This document shows positions 26,789 to 34,701 of a DNA stretch of 64,000 nucleotides, piece after piece. The stretch lies in contig CALMRZ010000021.1 in the NCBI GenBank assembly GCA_937872225.1, forward strand, positions 1 to 64,000, given 5' to 3'. Every line of letters starts with the position of its first letter. Position 1 is the first letter of the stretch. The notes beneath the pieces were generated by a model. That model saw only the letters and a program-made list of their open reading frames with translations, was not told the DNA's origin and made no database searches. This stretch comes from an uncultured Spirochaetota bacterium. Lineage in GTDB: Bacteria > Spirochaetota > UBA4802 > UBA5550. The position numbers and the translations under genes were made by a program.

Positions 26789-28735
26789 TTACGCCAGCTC
26801 CCTTCTATCCGCCATGTCGAACAGCACGCGCTCCCGCGCCTTGTCGATGCCGAGGTCTTTCCTCTTCCTGTCGATATGCTCGATGATCTTCCGCGCCATT
26901 TCCTTCGGGTCCGCGGCGAAATCCCACCTGCCGCCGTAGATCTTGTCCATGTCCTCGAAGAGGTGCTTCGTCAGCTCCTTGCTCCCGGAGGTCGGCCAGG
27001 TGACGCCGAAGACCGTGTACACGCCGGAGGCCACGAAGTACTGGCCGATTGAGATGGCCTTTTCGCTCATCCATTCCGGCGCTGCGCCCGCCGCCGGCAG
27101 GTCGCTGATATCATTGCCGAGGCCGCCGTCACTGACCACCGCCGTGGCGGCGATGAGGATGCGGCTGTTGTCCACGCAGGATCCCATGTGGAGGACCGGC
27201 GGGATCCCCACGGTCTCGCACACCTCGGCGAGGCCCGGACCGGCGAATTCCCGCGCCGCCTCGGGCGTGAGGAGCCCCTCCTTGCCGAGGCCGATGGCGG
27301 TGCAGCCGGTGGTGAGGACCAGGACGTCGTTCTTGATGAGCTCCTTGACCAGGACCAGGGTGTTGCCGTCAAGCTCGGTGCGGGCGTTGTTGCAGCCCAC
27401 CACGCCGGCGAGGCCCCGTATCCTGCCATTAATAATGTTGTCGTTCAGCGGGCGGTATGAGGCGCGGAAGGTCCCGCCCAGCATGTAGTTCACGGTCTCG
27501 TGGCTGAAGCCGGCGATCATGGGCGCCTTGGCCTTCGGGATCAGGACCTCGCTCTTCCGGTTGCGGAAGTTCTCCACGGCCGCCGCCACGATGGCCTTCG
27601 CCGAGTTCAGGGCGTCGTGCTCGTTGAATTCCATGCGCACCGATCCGGTGATGTCCGCCTTCGGGTTGGTGGTGATGAGCTTCGTGTGGTAGCAGGACGC
27701 AACGCTCTGGAGCGACTGCATCACGCACTGCACGTCCACCACCATGGCCTCCACCGCGCCGGTGGTGATGGCCAGCTCCTGCTGGAGGAAATTTCCCGCT
27801 ATGGGGATGCCGTGGCGCATCAGGATTTCATTGGCCGTGCAGCAGATGCCGGCGATGTTGATGCCGTTGGCGCCGTGGGTCCGGGCCAGGTCGATCATTT
27901 GCGGGTCCCGGGAGGCGATAACTATCATTTCAGATAAAAGCGGCTCGTGGCCGTGGACGATGATGTTGACCTCGTCTTTCTTCAGTACCCCGAGGTTCAC
28001 CTCGGCGTAGACCGGCACCGGCGTGCCGAACATCACGTCCTGGAGGTCGGTGGCCAGCATCGACCCGCCCCACCCGTCTGCCAGGGCCGCCCGTGTCCCC
28101 TGCTTGAGGAGGCTCCGGTAGTCCTGGTCAACGCCCATGTGGGTGCGGTGCATAACCTCGACCACTTCGCGGTCGATGCCCCGGGGCGCGACGCCTTCCT
28201 TGCGCCATATCTCCTGGCGGCGCCGGGGCGCCTTCTTCAGATAGGCAAGCTCGCCCTCCTGTTGACCGAACATGGCCAGGGCCTTCTGGCCGACTTCGAT
28301 GGCGATGGCCTTGGTTTCTTTACCCTCGACGGTGATGCCGAGGTCCATGGCAACGGCCAGGAGTTTCTGCTCGTCCTTGATGCCGTAGCCGGGTATCTCG
28401 CCCTTCGCGGCCGCGAGAAAGATCGCCGCCACGCCGCGGCCGTGGTCCGAGTGCGCCGCTGACCCTGCCGCTATCATGCGGAGGAAGTTCCGCGCGGAGA
28501 TGGTCTCCGCCGTCGCGCCGCAGAGGCCGACCTTGCGAACGGCCCCGGCACTCTTCGGCTCGGGCACCCGGCAGGGTCCCATGCCGCAGTGCTTGCAGCA
28601 GTCCCCGGCGGACCCGATGGGGCAGGGCTTGAGTTCCGCCGCCTTGTCGAACACGGTGCTGACCGAGTCCTTCAACGCTTTTTCGTATATCTCCTGTGAT
28701 GCCTTGTCGGCAAACAGTTTCTTTTCTTCTGACAT
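26789..28735 (-). CDS. acsA: Carbon-monoxide dehydrogenase catalytic subunit (anaerobic, nickel)
   Basis: 648 residues. It interconverts CO and CO2 at a Ni-4Fe-5S C-cluster. N-terminal cysteines fit the D-cluster (Cys38, Cys46) and B-cluster (Cys47, Cys50, Cys55, Cys72) in CPIGSAGDCCKHCGMGPC. Later blocks hold C-cluster ligands (NIAGICCTANEIL, GVVGCNNARTE, LTTGCTAIG, HMGSCVDNSRI). Start ATG 28735 follows AAGGAG. Placement between acsD and acsB marks it as the ACS-associated enzyme rather than a stand-alone CooS. Confidence 0.97.
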   Translation of the reverse strand: MSEEKKLFADKASQEIYEKALKDSVSTVFDKAAELKPCPIGSAGDCCKHCGMGPCRVPEPKSAGAVRKVGLCGATAETISARNFLRMIAAGSAAHSDHGRGVAAIFLAAAKGEIPGYGIKDEQKLLAVAMDLGITVEGKETKAIAIEVGQKALAMFGQQEGELAYLKKAPRRRQEIWRKEGVAPRGIDREVVEVMHRTHMGVDQDYRSLLKQGTRAALADGWGGSMLATDLQDVMFGTPVPVYAEVNLGVLKKDEVNIIVHGHEPLLSEMIVIASRDPQMIDLARTHGANGINIAGICCTANEILMRHGIPIAGNFLQQELAITTGAVEAMVVDVQCVMQSLQSVASCYHTKLITTNPKADITGSVRMEFNEHDALNSAKAIVAAAVENFRNRKSEVLIPKAKAPMIAGFSHETVNYMLGGTFRASYRPLNDNIINGRIRGLAGVVGCNNARTELDGNTLVLVKELIKNDVLVLTTGCTAIGLGKEGLLTPEAAREFAGPGLAEVCETVGIPPVLHMGSCVDNSRILIAATAVVSDGGLGNDISDLPAAGAAPEWMSEKAISIGQYFVASGVYTVFGVTWPTSGSKELTKHLFEDMDKIYGGRWDFAADPKEMARKIIEHIDRKRKDLGIDKARERVLFDMADRRELA

Positions 28736-28750
28736 GTGGCGCTCCTTGTT

Positions 28751-29695
28751 TTATCCCATCAAATTCTGAATCATCTTCTTCATCTGCTTCACCGACTCCG
28801 GGTGGCGCAGGATAAGGATATCGGCGCCGGCCAGGAGAAGGCTCGTTGCGGTGACGCACTCCATCAGGATGCCCCGCTCCTTCGCGCTTCCCAGCTTCGG
28901 ATCATCGGCCTCGGTCATCTTGGCCTCTTTCGTTTTCCATACCTCTATGCCCACGTTGCAGATGATGGGGTACTGCAGCTTCTCGTCTTCCTGCGTCAGG
29001 GCAGCCATGCGGTCCCGCTCCATGACTGAGTAGGTGTATTCCAGGCCGTAGCCGAGGGCGCCGGTGGTGGGATCGACAAGGATCTTGTCCGCCGGCACGC
29101 CCAGGTTGCCCAGCAGGATGTTCAGCTGCTTGGCCAGGTTCACGTCGATGGGGGACGATGCCACCGCGACGTGCTTGTAGGCCAGGGCCCCGGCGCCGAT
29201 CTGCTTGTAGTCGCCTTCCTCGACGGGCCCCAGGGCGAGGTTCTTCCCGTCGCACTCTTCCGCAAGGATGCGGAGGACTTCGGTGTCCTTATCGTGGTTC
29301 CCCACTCCCCAGAGGATGACCGGCACGTCCACCGCGGCAATGACCTTCTTGGCGATGTCCGCCGCTTCCCGGGCCGAACGGTTCATGCCGTTGGGGTCGA
29401 TGCTCGTCATCTGGAGGGCGATCATGTCGGCGCCGTATTCGGCCACGTTCTTTTTGGCCCAGGCCGCGGGATCGTCAAGGACATCGGCAAAGGGTTCAAT
29501 CGCGGCAACCGGCCACTCGTCGGGCTTGCTGTCGAAGACCTCCATCGCGATCCTCGGCGGATGGGGCATGGACCCTTCAAAGAGATGGAAGGGATATGAT
29601 GTCGCCCCGCCCACGGTGACCGACGTAACGCCGGTACCCAGGGTTATTTCCCTGATCTTGCCGGAATAATTTACTTTGGGTATATCGAATGCCAT
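28751..29695 (-). CDS. acsD: Corrinoid iron-sulfur protein small (delta) subunit of CODH/ACS
   Basis: 314 residues, the usual length, a TIM-barrel protein that pairs with AcsC to hold the corrinoid. Family blocks include VGGATSYPFHLFEGSMPHPPRIAMEVFD near residue 28 and VDVPVILWGVGNHDKDTEVL in the middle, plus LVDPTTGALGYGLEYTYSVMER. Start ATG 29695 lies behind GGAGGA. It is 15 bp upstream of acsA, consistent with one transcript. Confidence 0.95.
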   Translation of the reverse strand: MAFDIPKVNYSGKIREITLGTGVTSVTVGGATSYPFHLFEGSMPHPPRIAMEVFDSKPDEWPVAAIEPFADVLDDPAAWAKKNVAEYGADMIALQMTSIDPNGMNRSAREAADIAKKVIAAVDVPVILWGVGNHDKDTEVLRILAEECDGKNLALGPVEEGDYKQIGAGALAYKHVAVASSPIDVNLAKQLNILLGNLGVPADKILVDPTTGALGYGLEYTYSVMERDRMAALTQEDEKLQYPIICNVGIEVWKTKEAKMTEADDPKLGSAKERGILMECVTATSLLLAGADILILRHPESVKQMKKMIQNLMG

Positions 29696-29712
29696 GGTGT
29701 TCCTCCTTTATT

Positions 29713-29732
29713 CCCCCGGTTAAAACCGGGGG
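29713..29732 (-). repeat. Intercistronic hairpin before acsD
   Basis: CCCCCGGTTAAAACCGGGGG: a 9-bp stem with a 2-nt loop between the small ORF stop (29745) and the acsD start. Without a T-run it is more likely an RNA-stability or processing element than a full terminator. Confidence 0.7.
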
Positions 29733-29744
29733 CTGTCAACTTTT

Positions 29745-29963
29745 CTATCTCTTCTTCTCGCTTCCGTGCCAGTCGCTGGAGTACCAGTAACGCTCGCCGT
29801 TTTTCAGGTACCGCAGCATCTCGTTCCTGTCAGTTAGATGTTTTCGCCATCCCCGGTCCTCGCCCACGCCCCTGCTCTCGGGAACGCCCGGCGCGTAGGT
29901 TTCGCCCAGGACCTTGACCCTGGTGCCGGAGTAATCTTCCTTTTCTATTGTCTTGTAATCCAT
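29745..29963 (-). CDS. Small unknown protein within the CODH/ACS operon
   Basis: 72 residues, hydrophilic and charged, without cysteine or membrane segment. It opens MDYKTIEKEDYSGTRVKVLG and ends WYSSDWHGSEKKR. A clear ribosome site (AGAGGC, 7 nt before ATG 29963) and its position between folD and acsD argue that it is translated. I do not recognise it; a specific accessory role for this pathway is speculation from position alone. Confidence 0.6.
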   Translation of the reverse strand: MDYKTIEKEDYSGTRVKVLGETYAPGVPESRGVGEDRGWRKHLTDRNEMLRYLKNGERYWYSSDWHGSEKKR

Positions 29964-29984
29964 AATTTGCCTCTAATCCTTTTA

Positions 29985-30060
29985 CTCCCCCCCCTGTCCC
30001 TCAGAGGGGGGCATCAGGGATGAACCTGAATAGTGTGCCCCCTTTGGGGGCTAGGGGGGG
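29985..30060. repeat. C-rich paired inverted repeat between folD and the small ORF
   Basis: A left part (CCCCCCCCTGTCCCTCAG then AGGGGGG) and a right part (GCCCCCTTTGGGGGCTAGGGG) are roughly reverse complementary. Same dispersed family as elsewhere in the window. Confidence 0.65.
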
Positions 30061-30062
30061 CG

Positions 30063-30956
30063 TTATTCCAGCGGCAGCCCCGCCGCCAGTTTCGCGGCCC
30101 GGACCGTGTTCAGCATAAGCATGGTAATGGTCATGGGGCCCACGCCGCCCGGGACCGGCGTGATCGCGCCGGCAATTTCCTTGACCGCGTCGAAATCGAC
30201 GTCGCCCCGGAGTATGGCCTTGCCTTCCGCCGTGGTGCCGATGCGGTTCACGCCGACGTCGATGACCACCGCGCCCGGCTTCACCATGTCCGCGGTCACG
30301 GCGTTCTGCACGCCGGCTGCGACGATGAGGATGTCCGCCCGCAGGGTGTGCTCTTTCAGGTTTTTCGTCCTGGTATGGCAGATGGTCACGGTGGCGTTGG
30401 CGTGCTTCTGCTTCTGCACCAGCATCATGGCGATCGGCTTGCCCACGATGTTGCTCCGTCCCACCACGACCACGTCCGCGCCCTCGATGGGGATGCCTGA
30501 GCGGACCAGCATCTGCTGTACGCCGTAGGGAGTGCAGGGGAAGAACCGGGCCTCGCCGATCATGATCCGTCCCACGTTGACCGGGTGAAAGCCGTCCACG
30601 TCCTTGTCCGGATCGATGGCGTACAGGACCCGGTTTTCGTTGATATGCTTCGGCAGGGGGAGCTGGACCAGGATGCCGTGGATATCCTTGTCCTTATTAT
30701 ACTTGTCCACGAGCTTCAGCATATCTTCTTCTGTTATATCAGCCGGCTGGGTGTCCTGGATGGAATGGAACCCCAGCTCGTGGGCCGTCTTCTGTTTGCC
30801 GGTCACGTAGCTCACCGAGGCCGGGTTGTCGCCCACGAGGATGGTTACCAGCCCGGGGGTTATGTTTTGCTTTGATTTGAGGAGAGCCACCTCGTTTTTG
30901 AGCTCTTCCCGTATCTGGGCGGCAATATCCTTGCCGCTGATGATTCTGGCCGTCAT
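30063..30956 (-). CDS. folD: Bifunctional methylene-THF dehydrogenase / methenyl-THF cyclohydrolase
   Basis: 297 residues, normal length. It carries methenyl-THF to methylene-THF in the methyl branch of the Wood-Ljungdahl pathway. The catalytic YVTGKQKTAHELG block has the family's essential Tyr and Lys; QLPLPKHIN, DGFHPVNVGR, PCTPYGVQQML and VVGRSNIVGKPIAMML (NAD(P) site) follow, and PVPGGVGPMTITML is near the end. ATG 30956 is preceded by GGGAGGAG. It belongs to the CODH/ACS operon, separated from the upstream FosX-like gene by 168 bp that may contain an extra promoter. Confidence 0.96.
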   Translation of the reverse strand: MTARIISGKDIAAQIREELKNEVALLKSKQNITPGLVTILVGDNPASVSYVTGKQKTAHELGFHSIQDTQPADITEEDMLKLVDKYNKDKDIHGILVQLPLPKHINENRVLYAIDPDKDVDGFHPVNVGRIMIGEARFFPCTPYGVQQMLVRSGIPIEGADVVVVGRSNIVGKPIAMMLVQKQKHANATVTICHTRTKNLKEHTLRADILIVAAGVQNAVTADMVKPGAVVIDVGVNRIGTTAEGKAILRGDVDFDAVKEIAGAITPVPGGVGPMTITMLMLNTVRAAKLAAGLPLE

Positions 30957-31124
30957 ACGCTCCTCCCGATATATGGGCAGGTATAGTATTATTGATTATG
31001 TATCAAATAAAATTTAATAATTAATTAAAAAAATATATCTCGTCTATCCCGTCTTTTGTTGACCCCCTCTCTCGCTGATGGGACATGAAAGAATTCATGT
31101 GATCAGGGCCAAGGGGGTATTTCT

Positions 31125-31526
31125 CTATTTCCTGTAATTCTTTAATCTTTCGTCCAGGGATCCTGTATGCAGTTCAAACAGGTGATTGTCATAGTCGTAG
31201 AAGTATATGGATCTGCCTTCTCCCGCTATTCTTTTCCTGTCCTTAATTGTCTCAAGGCCCAATTCATCAATTTTTTCAGAGTACCGGTCGAATTCATCAT
31301 CAGCGATCCTGAAAGCGATATGGTTATACGTTTTTTCCTTTAATGAGTCTCCTTCCATCAATGCAAACCAGATGGTGCCGATCAAAAAAAATTTTTCCCT
31401 TGATCGCGAGTGGGTGTCCTCCCCGCTGGAATAAATTTCTTTGGAACCGAATATCCTGTATAGAAGATCCGCTGACCTTCCAAGGTCCTTCACTATAAGA
31501 GTGATATGGCTGATGCCGTGTATCAC
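31125..31526 (-). CDS. FosX-like metalloenzyme of the glyoxalase/VOC superfamily
   Basis: 133 residues. It matches the fosfomycin hydrolase (FosX) type: MIHGISHITLIVKDL at the start with a metal-binding His7, YNHIAFRIADDEF with a second His, and the near-invariant ending YFYDYDNHLFELHTGSLDERL that supplies the metal-ligand Glu. Its GTG start overlaps the stop of the cooC gene (GTGA), so it is translated with the nickel ATPase. That position suggests a metabolic rather than resistance job, but this is inference. Confidence 0.85.
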   Translation of the reverse strand: MIHGISHITLIVKDLGRSADLLYRIFGSKEIYSSGEDTHSRSREKFFLIGTIWFALMEGDSLKEKTYNHIAFRIADDEFDRYSEKIDELGLETIKDRKRIAGEGRSIYFYDYDNHLFELHTGSLDERLKNYRK

Positions 31527-32275
31527 AATATCCTCCCCAGCATCTCCTCGAAACGCTGCACGGTCTTCGTACTGTCGGGCAGGTCGATGAGCGGCACTCC
31601 CATGATCTCGGATTCCTCGATCTCGGTGTCCATGACGGTATGGCCCAGGAAGGGAATGCCGGTTTCCTCAATGCCATTGAGGAATTCCTGTTCCAGCGTT
31701 TCCGGGGTGCGGTTCACCAGGAGGTAGCGGTCGCCCACGTCTATCTTGAGGTCCTTCACCAGGCCGGCGATGGTCTTCACGGTCTTTAATCCCTTCAGCG
31801 AATAATTGGAGCAGAAGATCAGCGTATCGATGCGGGCCGCTGTCTTGCGGCTGAAATGCTCCATCCCCGCCTCGTTGTCCACCACCACGTACCGGTAGTT
31901 CTTGGATAGGTGCTCGAAATAATCTTTTAGGATGGAGTTGGCCGCGCAGTAGCACCCGGGTCCGTCGGGGCAGCCCATGACCAGCATGTCCATGTCCTTT
32001 CCTTCTTTTAATATCTGGTGGAACTTCAGGTCCAGGTATGATTGCTTCGTCATCCCTGTTGGGACCCGGGCGCGGTCGCGCATGAAATCGGAAAGGACCG
32101 TGCCGATGGTGTCGTTCACCCGCACGCCCAGGGAGTCGGCCAGGTTCGCGTTGGGGTCCGCGTCCATGGCGAGGAGCGGGACCTTCCGCGCTTTAAGAAG
32201 ATGGCGGATGATCAGCGCCGCCGTCGTTGTTTTCCCGGTGCCGCCCTTGCCGGCCACCGCCACTATCCTGCTCAC
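31523..32275 (-). CDS. cooC: CooC-type nickel-insertion ATPase, operon copy
   Basis: 250 residues. P-loop GKGGTGKTT at 9-17, DADPNANLAD switch, and the CxC pair Cys108/Cys110 (GPGCYCAAN) that binds metal between two subunits. It should drive Ni insertion into AcsA or AcsB. GTG 32275 overlaps the stop of the upstream activator gene, and its own stop overlaps the FosX-like start. The first copy at 11.5 kb differs in sequence, so the two may serve different nickel sites. Confidence 0.92.
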   Translation of the reverse strand: MSRIVAVAGKGGTGKTTTAALIIRHLLKARKVPLLAMDADPNANLADSLGVRVNDTIGTVLSDFMRDRARVPTGMTKQSYLDLKFHQILKEGKDMDMLVMGCPDGPGCYCAANSILKDYFEHLSKNYRYVVVDNEAGMEHFSRKTAARIDTLIFCSNYSLKGLKTVKTIAGLVKDLKIDVGDRYLLVNRTPETLEQEFLNGIEETGIPFLGHTVMDTEIEESEIMGVPLIDLPDSTKTVQRFEEMLGRIL

Positions 32276-34251
32276 CGCGCCCCTCCCCGCGCCGGGCCGT
32301 ACGTGCCGCCGATATTCCTGAATTTCTCCATGACCGTGGGAAAGTTCCTGATCTCCGTGTGGGGGAAGAAGAGGGACGCCACGTAGTGGTCCATGAAGGA
32401 TTTGTTCTCGCTCAGTTCGAAATTGGTCATCCGCGCCGCGATCTCCTCCGCCTCGGCGAGAAGCTCCCGGGACATGGTCGCCAGGCGGGCGCCCTGGAGG
32501 GAGCTGTTCCCGATGAAGGAGAAGCGCTCCACCGGCAGGTCGGGGAAGAGGCCTGTGACAATGGACTTTTCGATATCGACGTAGCTCCCGAAGGCGCCGG
32601 CGATGATGACCTCGTCGAGGTCGTTGTGCGAGAGGCCGACGCTTTCCAGGAGCGTCTGGTACCCGGCGTACATGGCGCCCTTGGCCCGCATGAAGTTATC
32701 GATGTCGACCTCGGTTATGACGATATCGCCGTCTATGCCGCTCCGGTCCGCGGTGACCAGCACGTATTCCATGCCATCGGAGCCGCGGCGGAGGCGCGCG
32801 GCCTTGCCGTCGGTCCTGAATTTGCCGTTCGGCTCGAGGAGCCCTGTTTCCAGGAATTCCGCCACGATGTTGATGATGCCGGAGCCGCACACGCCCTTCG
32901 GCTTTTCCTCGCCGATGGTGAAGACCACGGGCTCGCAGGTTTCGGGGTCAATGCGGACCTCCTCTATGGCGCCGAAGGTCGCCCGCATGCCGTGGCGTAT
33001 GCCGCCGCCCTCAAAGGCGGGACCGGCGGAACAGGACGCGGTCACGAGCCATTCCCTGTTTCCCACCACGATCTCGCCGTTGGTCCCGATGTCGATGAAG
33101 AGCGTGTTCCTGTCGCGTCGGTGGAGTCCGGAGGCGAGGACCCCCGCCACGATGTCGCCGCCGACATAGCTCGAGATCATGGGCATGGCATAGAGATAGG
33201 CGTGGCCCGGGAGGTCGAGGCCGAGCTCCGATGTCCGTACCGGAGGCATCTGGTTCACGACAGGCGTGTAGGGCGCGGAGCGGATATGGCGCGTGTCAAG
33301 GCCGAGGAGCAGGTGGGTCATGGCGGTGTTGGCCGCTATGGTTAGGTGGGGCACGTCATTGCGGATGACATTTCCCTTCCGGAGAAGTTCGGCAATGACG
33401 CCATTCATCGTATCAACAACGGTTTTCTGGAGAATGGAAAGGCCATCACCCTTGCCGGCGAAAACCATCCTGCTGATCACGTCTTCGCCGTATTTAATCT
33501 GCCCGTTATAATCAGAAGCTTCTGCGATGGTTTCGCCGCGGGCCAGGTCGATGAGCTCGCCGCACACCGTGGTGGTTCCCACGTCAATGGCAATGCTGTG
33601 GTGGCGGGCGGAGGTGTCGCCCGCTTCGATGCTGATGATCCGGGGATGGCTGCTCCCCGGTTTCGAGCCGAAACGGGTGTACAGGATGGCGGCCGTGGCC
33701 TTCCAGCCGCCGTCCCTGATCGCGGCGGAGAGACCGCGGATAGCCTGGTAATCGACCGAAACGTCCTCAAGGTTGTGCTGTTTTTTCAACGCCCGCAGGG
33801 TCCGCGACAGGTCGCTGGCGTTGTCTTCAAGATCGGGCGCATCTATGATGATGACTTTTTTTTCGATAACCGGATGATGGATGCCCGCCATGGCTTCCGT
33901 CTCCCGCGGCATGGCCAGCCTGCCGGTGGGTCGCTTCACCTTTGAGGCGTCAAGGACCCCCCGGTGCAGGCGGGACTCCGGCGGTATCTCCACTTCAAGT
34001 GACGTTTCGGCATGGCTCAGACAGGCGAGGCGGTATCCCTTTGCATAATCTGCGTCGGAAACCTTTTCAGTTTTGCCGCCGATCACGCTCCCTTTTTTGA
34101 CAAGGACACGGCACTTGCCGCAGGTGCCCTGCCCCCCGCAGGAAGAGTTTATGTGGACGCCCGCAGCATGGGCGGCGCGGAGCAGATTCTCGCCCTTGGG
34201 CACCGCCACGGTCATGTTGTCGGGGAGCAATGTAAGGTTGACTTCCTGCAT
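32272..34251 (-). CDS. Reductive activator of corrinoid protein (RACo-type, ASKHA fold)
   Basis: 659 residues. An N-terminal plant-type 2Fe-2S ferredoxin domain (Cys38, Cys44, Cys47, Cys77 in SSCGGQGTCGKC and LACLSH) is followed by a linker domain and a large ASKHA ATPase domain (AIDVGTTTVCGELIDL, LFIDIGTNGEIVVGN, GGDIVAGVLASG). Such proteins use ATP to return inactive Co(II) of the corrinoid iron-sulfur protein to Co(I). As first gene of the operon it lies next to a 13-bp inverted repeat that may control transcription. Confidence 0.93.
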   Translation of the reverse strand: MQEVNLTLLPDNMTVAVPKGENLLRAAHAAGVHINSSCGGQGTCGKCRVLVKKGSVIGGKTEKVSDADYAKGYRLACLSHAETSLEVEIPPESRLHRGVLDASKVKRPTGRLAMPRETEAMAGIHHPVIEKKVIIIDAPDLEDNASDLSRTLRALKKQHNLEDVSVDYQAIRGLSAAIRDGGWKATAAILYTRFGSKPGSSHPRIISIEAGDTSARHHSIAIDVGTTTVCGELIDLARGETIAEASDYNGQIKYGEDVISRMVFAGKGDGLSILQKTVVDTMNGVIAELLRKGNVIRNDVPHLTIAANTAMTHLLLGLDTRHIRSAPYTPVVNQMPPVRTSELGLDLPGHAYLYAMPMISSYVGGDIVAGVLASGLHRRDRNTLFIDIGTNGEIVVGNREWLVTASCSAGPAFEGGGIRHGMRATFGAIEEVRIDPETCEPVVFTIGEEKPKGVCGSGIINIVAEFLETGLLEPNGKFRTDGKAARLRRGSDGMEYVLVTADRSGIDGDIVITEVDIDNFMRAKGAMYAGYQTLLESVGLSHNDLDEVIIAGAFGSYVDIEKSIVTGLFPDLPVERFSFIGNSSLQGARLATMSRELLAEAEEIAARMTNFELSENKSFMDHYVASLFFPHTEIRNFPTVMEKFRNIGGTYGPARGGAR

Positions 34252-34256
34252 ATTTT

Positions 34257-34294
34257 TATATTACTATATCAAAATATCTTTATATAGTAATATA
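34257..34294. promoter_or_regulatory. Inverted repeat upstream of the CODH/ACS operon
   Basis: TATATTACTATAT and ATATAGTAATATA are perfect 13-bp inverted arms with a 12-bp spacer, ending 6 bp from the first start codon of the operon. It could be an operator for a dimeric regulator or a leader hairpin masking the ribosome site. Confidence 0.55.
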
Positions 34295-34687
34295 AGAATA
34301 TATTCCTGTCAAGATTAATTTTCCAAATAATATACCGGAGTTTTCCTAGCTCACAAGCGTAATTTAATTAGCGGTAACATATTTGGACATAATTTGTGTT
34401 AAATAATTAGTGCCTTATTTATGCTATTCACGTTTCATTTGGTATGGATTATTTTTTATATATTAACGTAAAAGTTAAACCAAGTGGTTAAATAATATGA
34501 TCTGAATTTTTATAAAAGAGTCAAGAGCTATTTTAACCGGGGCCACACGGCTTTGTATTAATAGTTAAGAATTTATTGCTATCGCCGGTGATCATGGCGA
34601 AGTAATATTAAATGAAATGGTACTGGGGCATGGCTCAAGAAATTATAATTGTTGTGCTCACAAGGATTATGCGACATGGATGGTTAT
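34295..34687. other. AT-rich intergenic region between the CODH/ACS operon and fhs
   Basis: Together with the inverted repeat it separates the activator start from the fhs stop. Very AT-rich compared with its flanks; it must hold the operon promoter. I see no ORF with a ribosome site and no RNA family that I recognise. Confidence 0.4.
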
Positions 34688-34701
34688 CCGATTGTTATCG
34701 G
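34688..34701. repeat. Short palindrome, CCGAT-type, copy 1
   Basis: CCGATTGTTATCGG: 5-bp arms (CCGAT/ATCGG) around TGTT, directly beside the fhs stop codon. Member of a palindrome family with copies at 37.1, 43.1 and 46.4-46.5 kb. Confidence 0.6.

Noticed and set aside
31125-31526. Fosfomycin resistance determinant
   Set aside because: Family match is good, but the coupling to cooC argues for a metabolic role; resistance cannot be claimed.
34295-34687. THF or cobalamin riboswitch before the C1 genes
   Set aside because: I looked for conserved boxes (including the B12 box) in the AT-rich spacer and found none.
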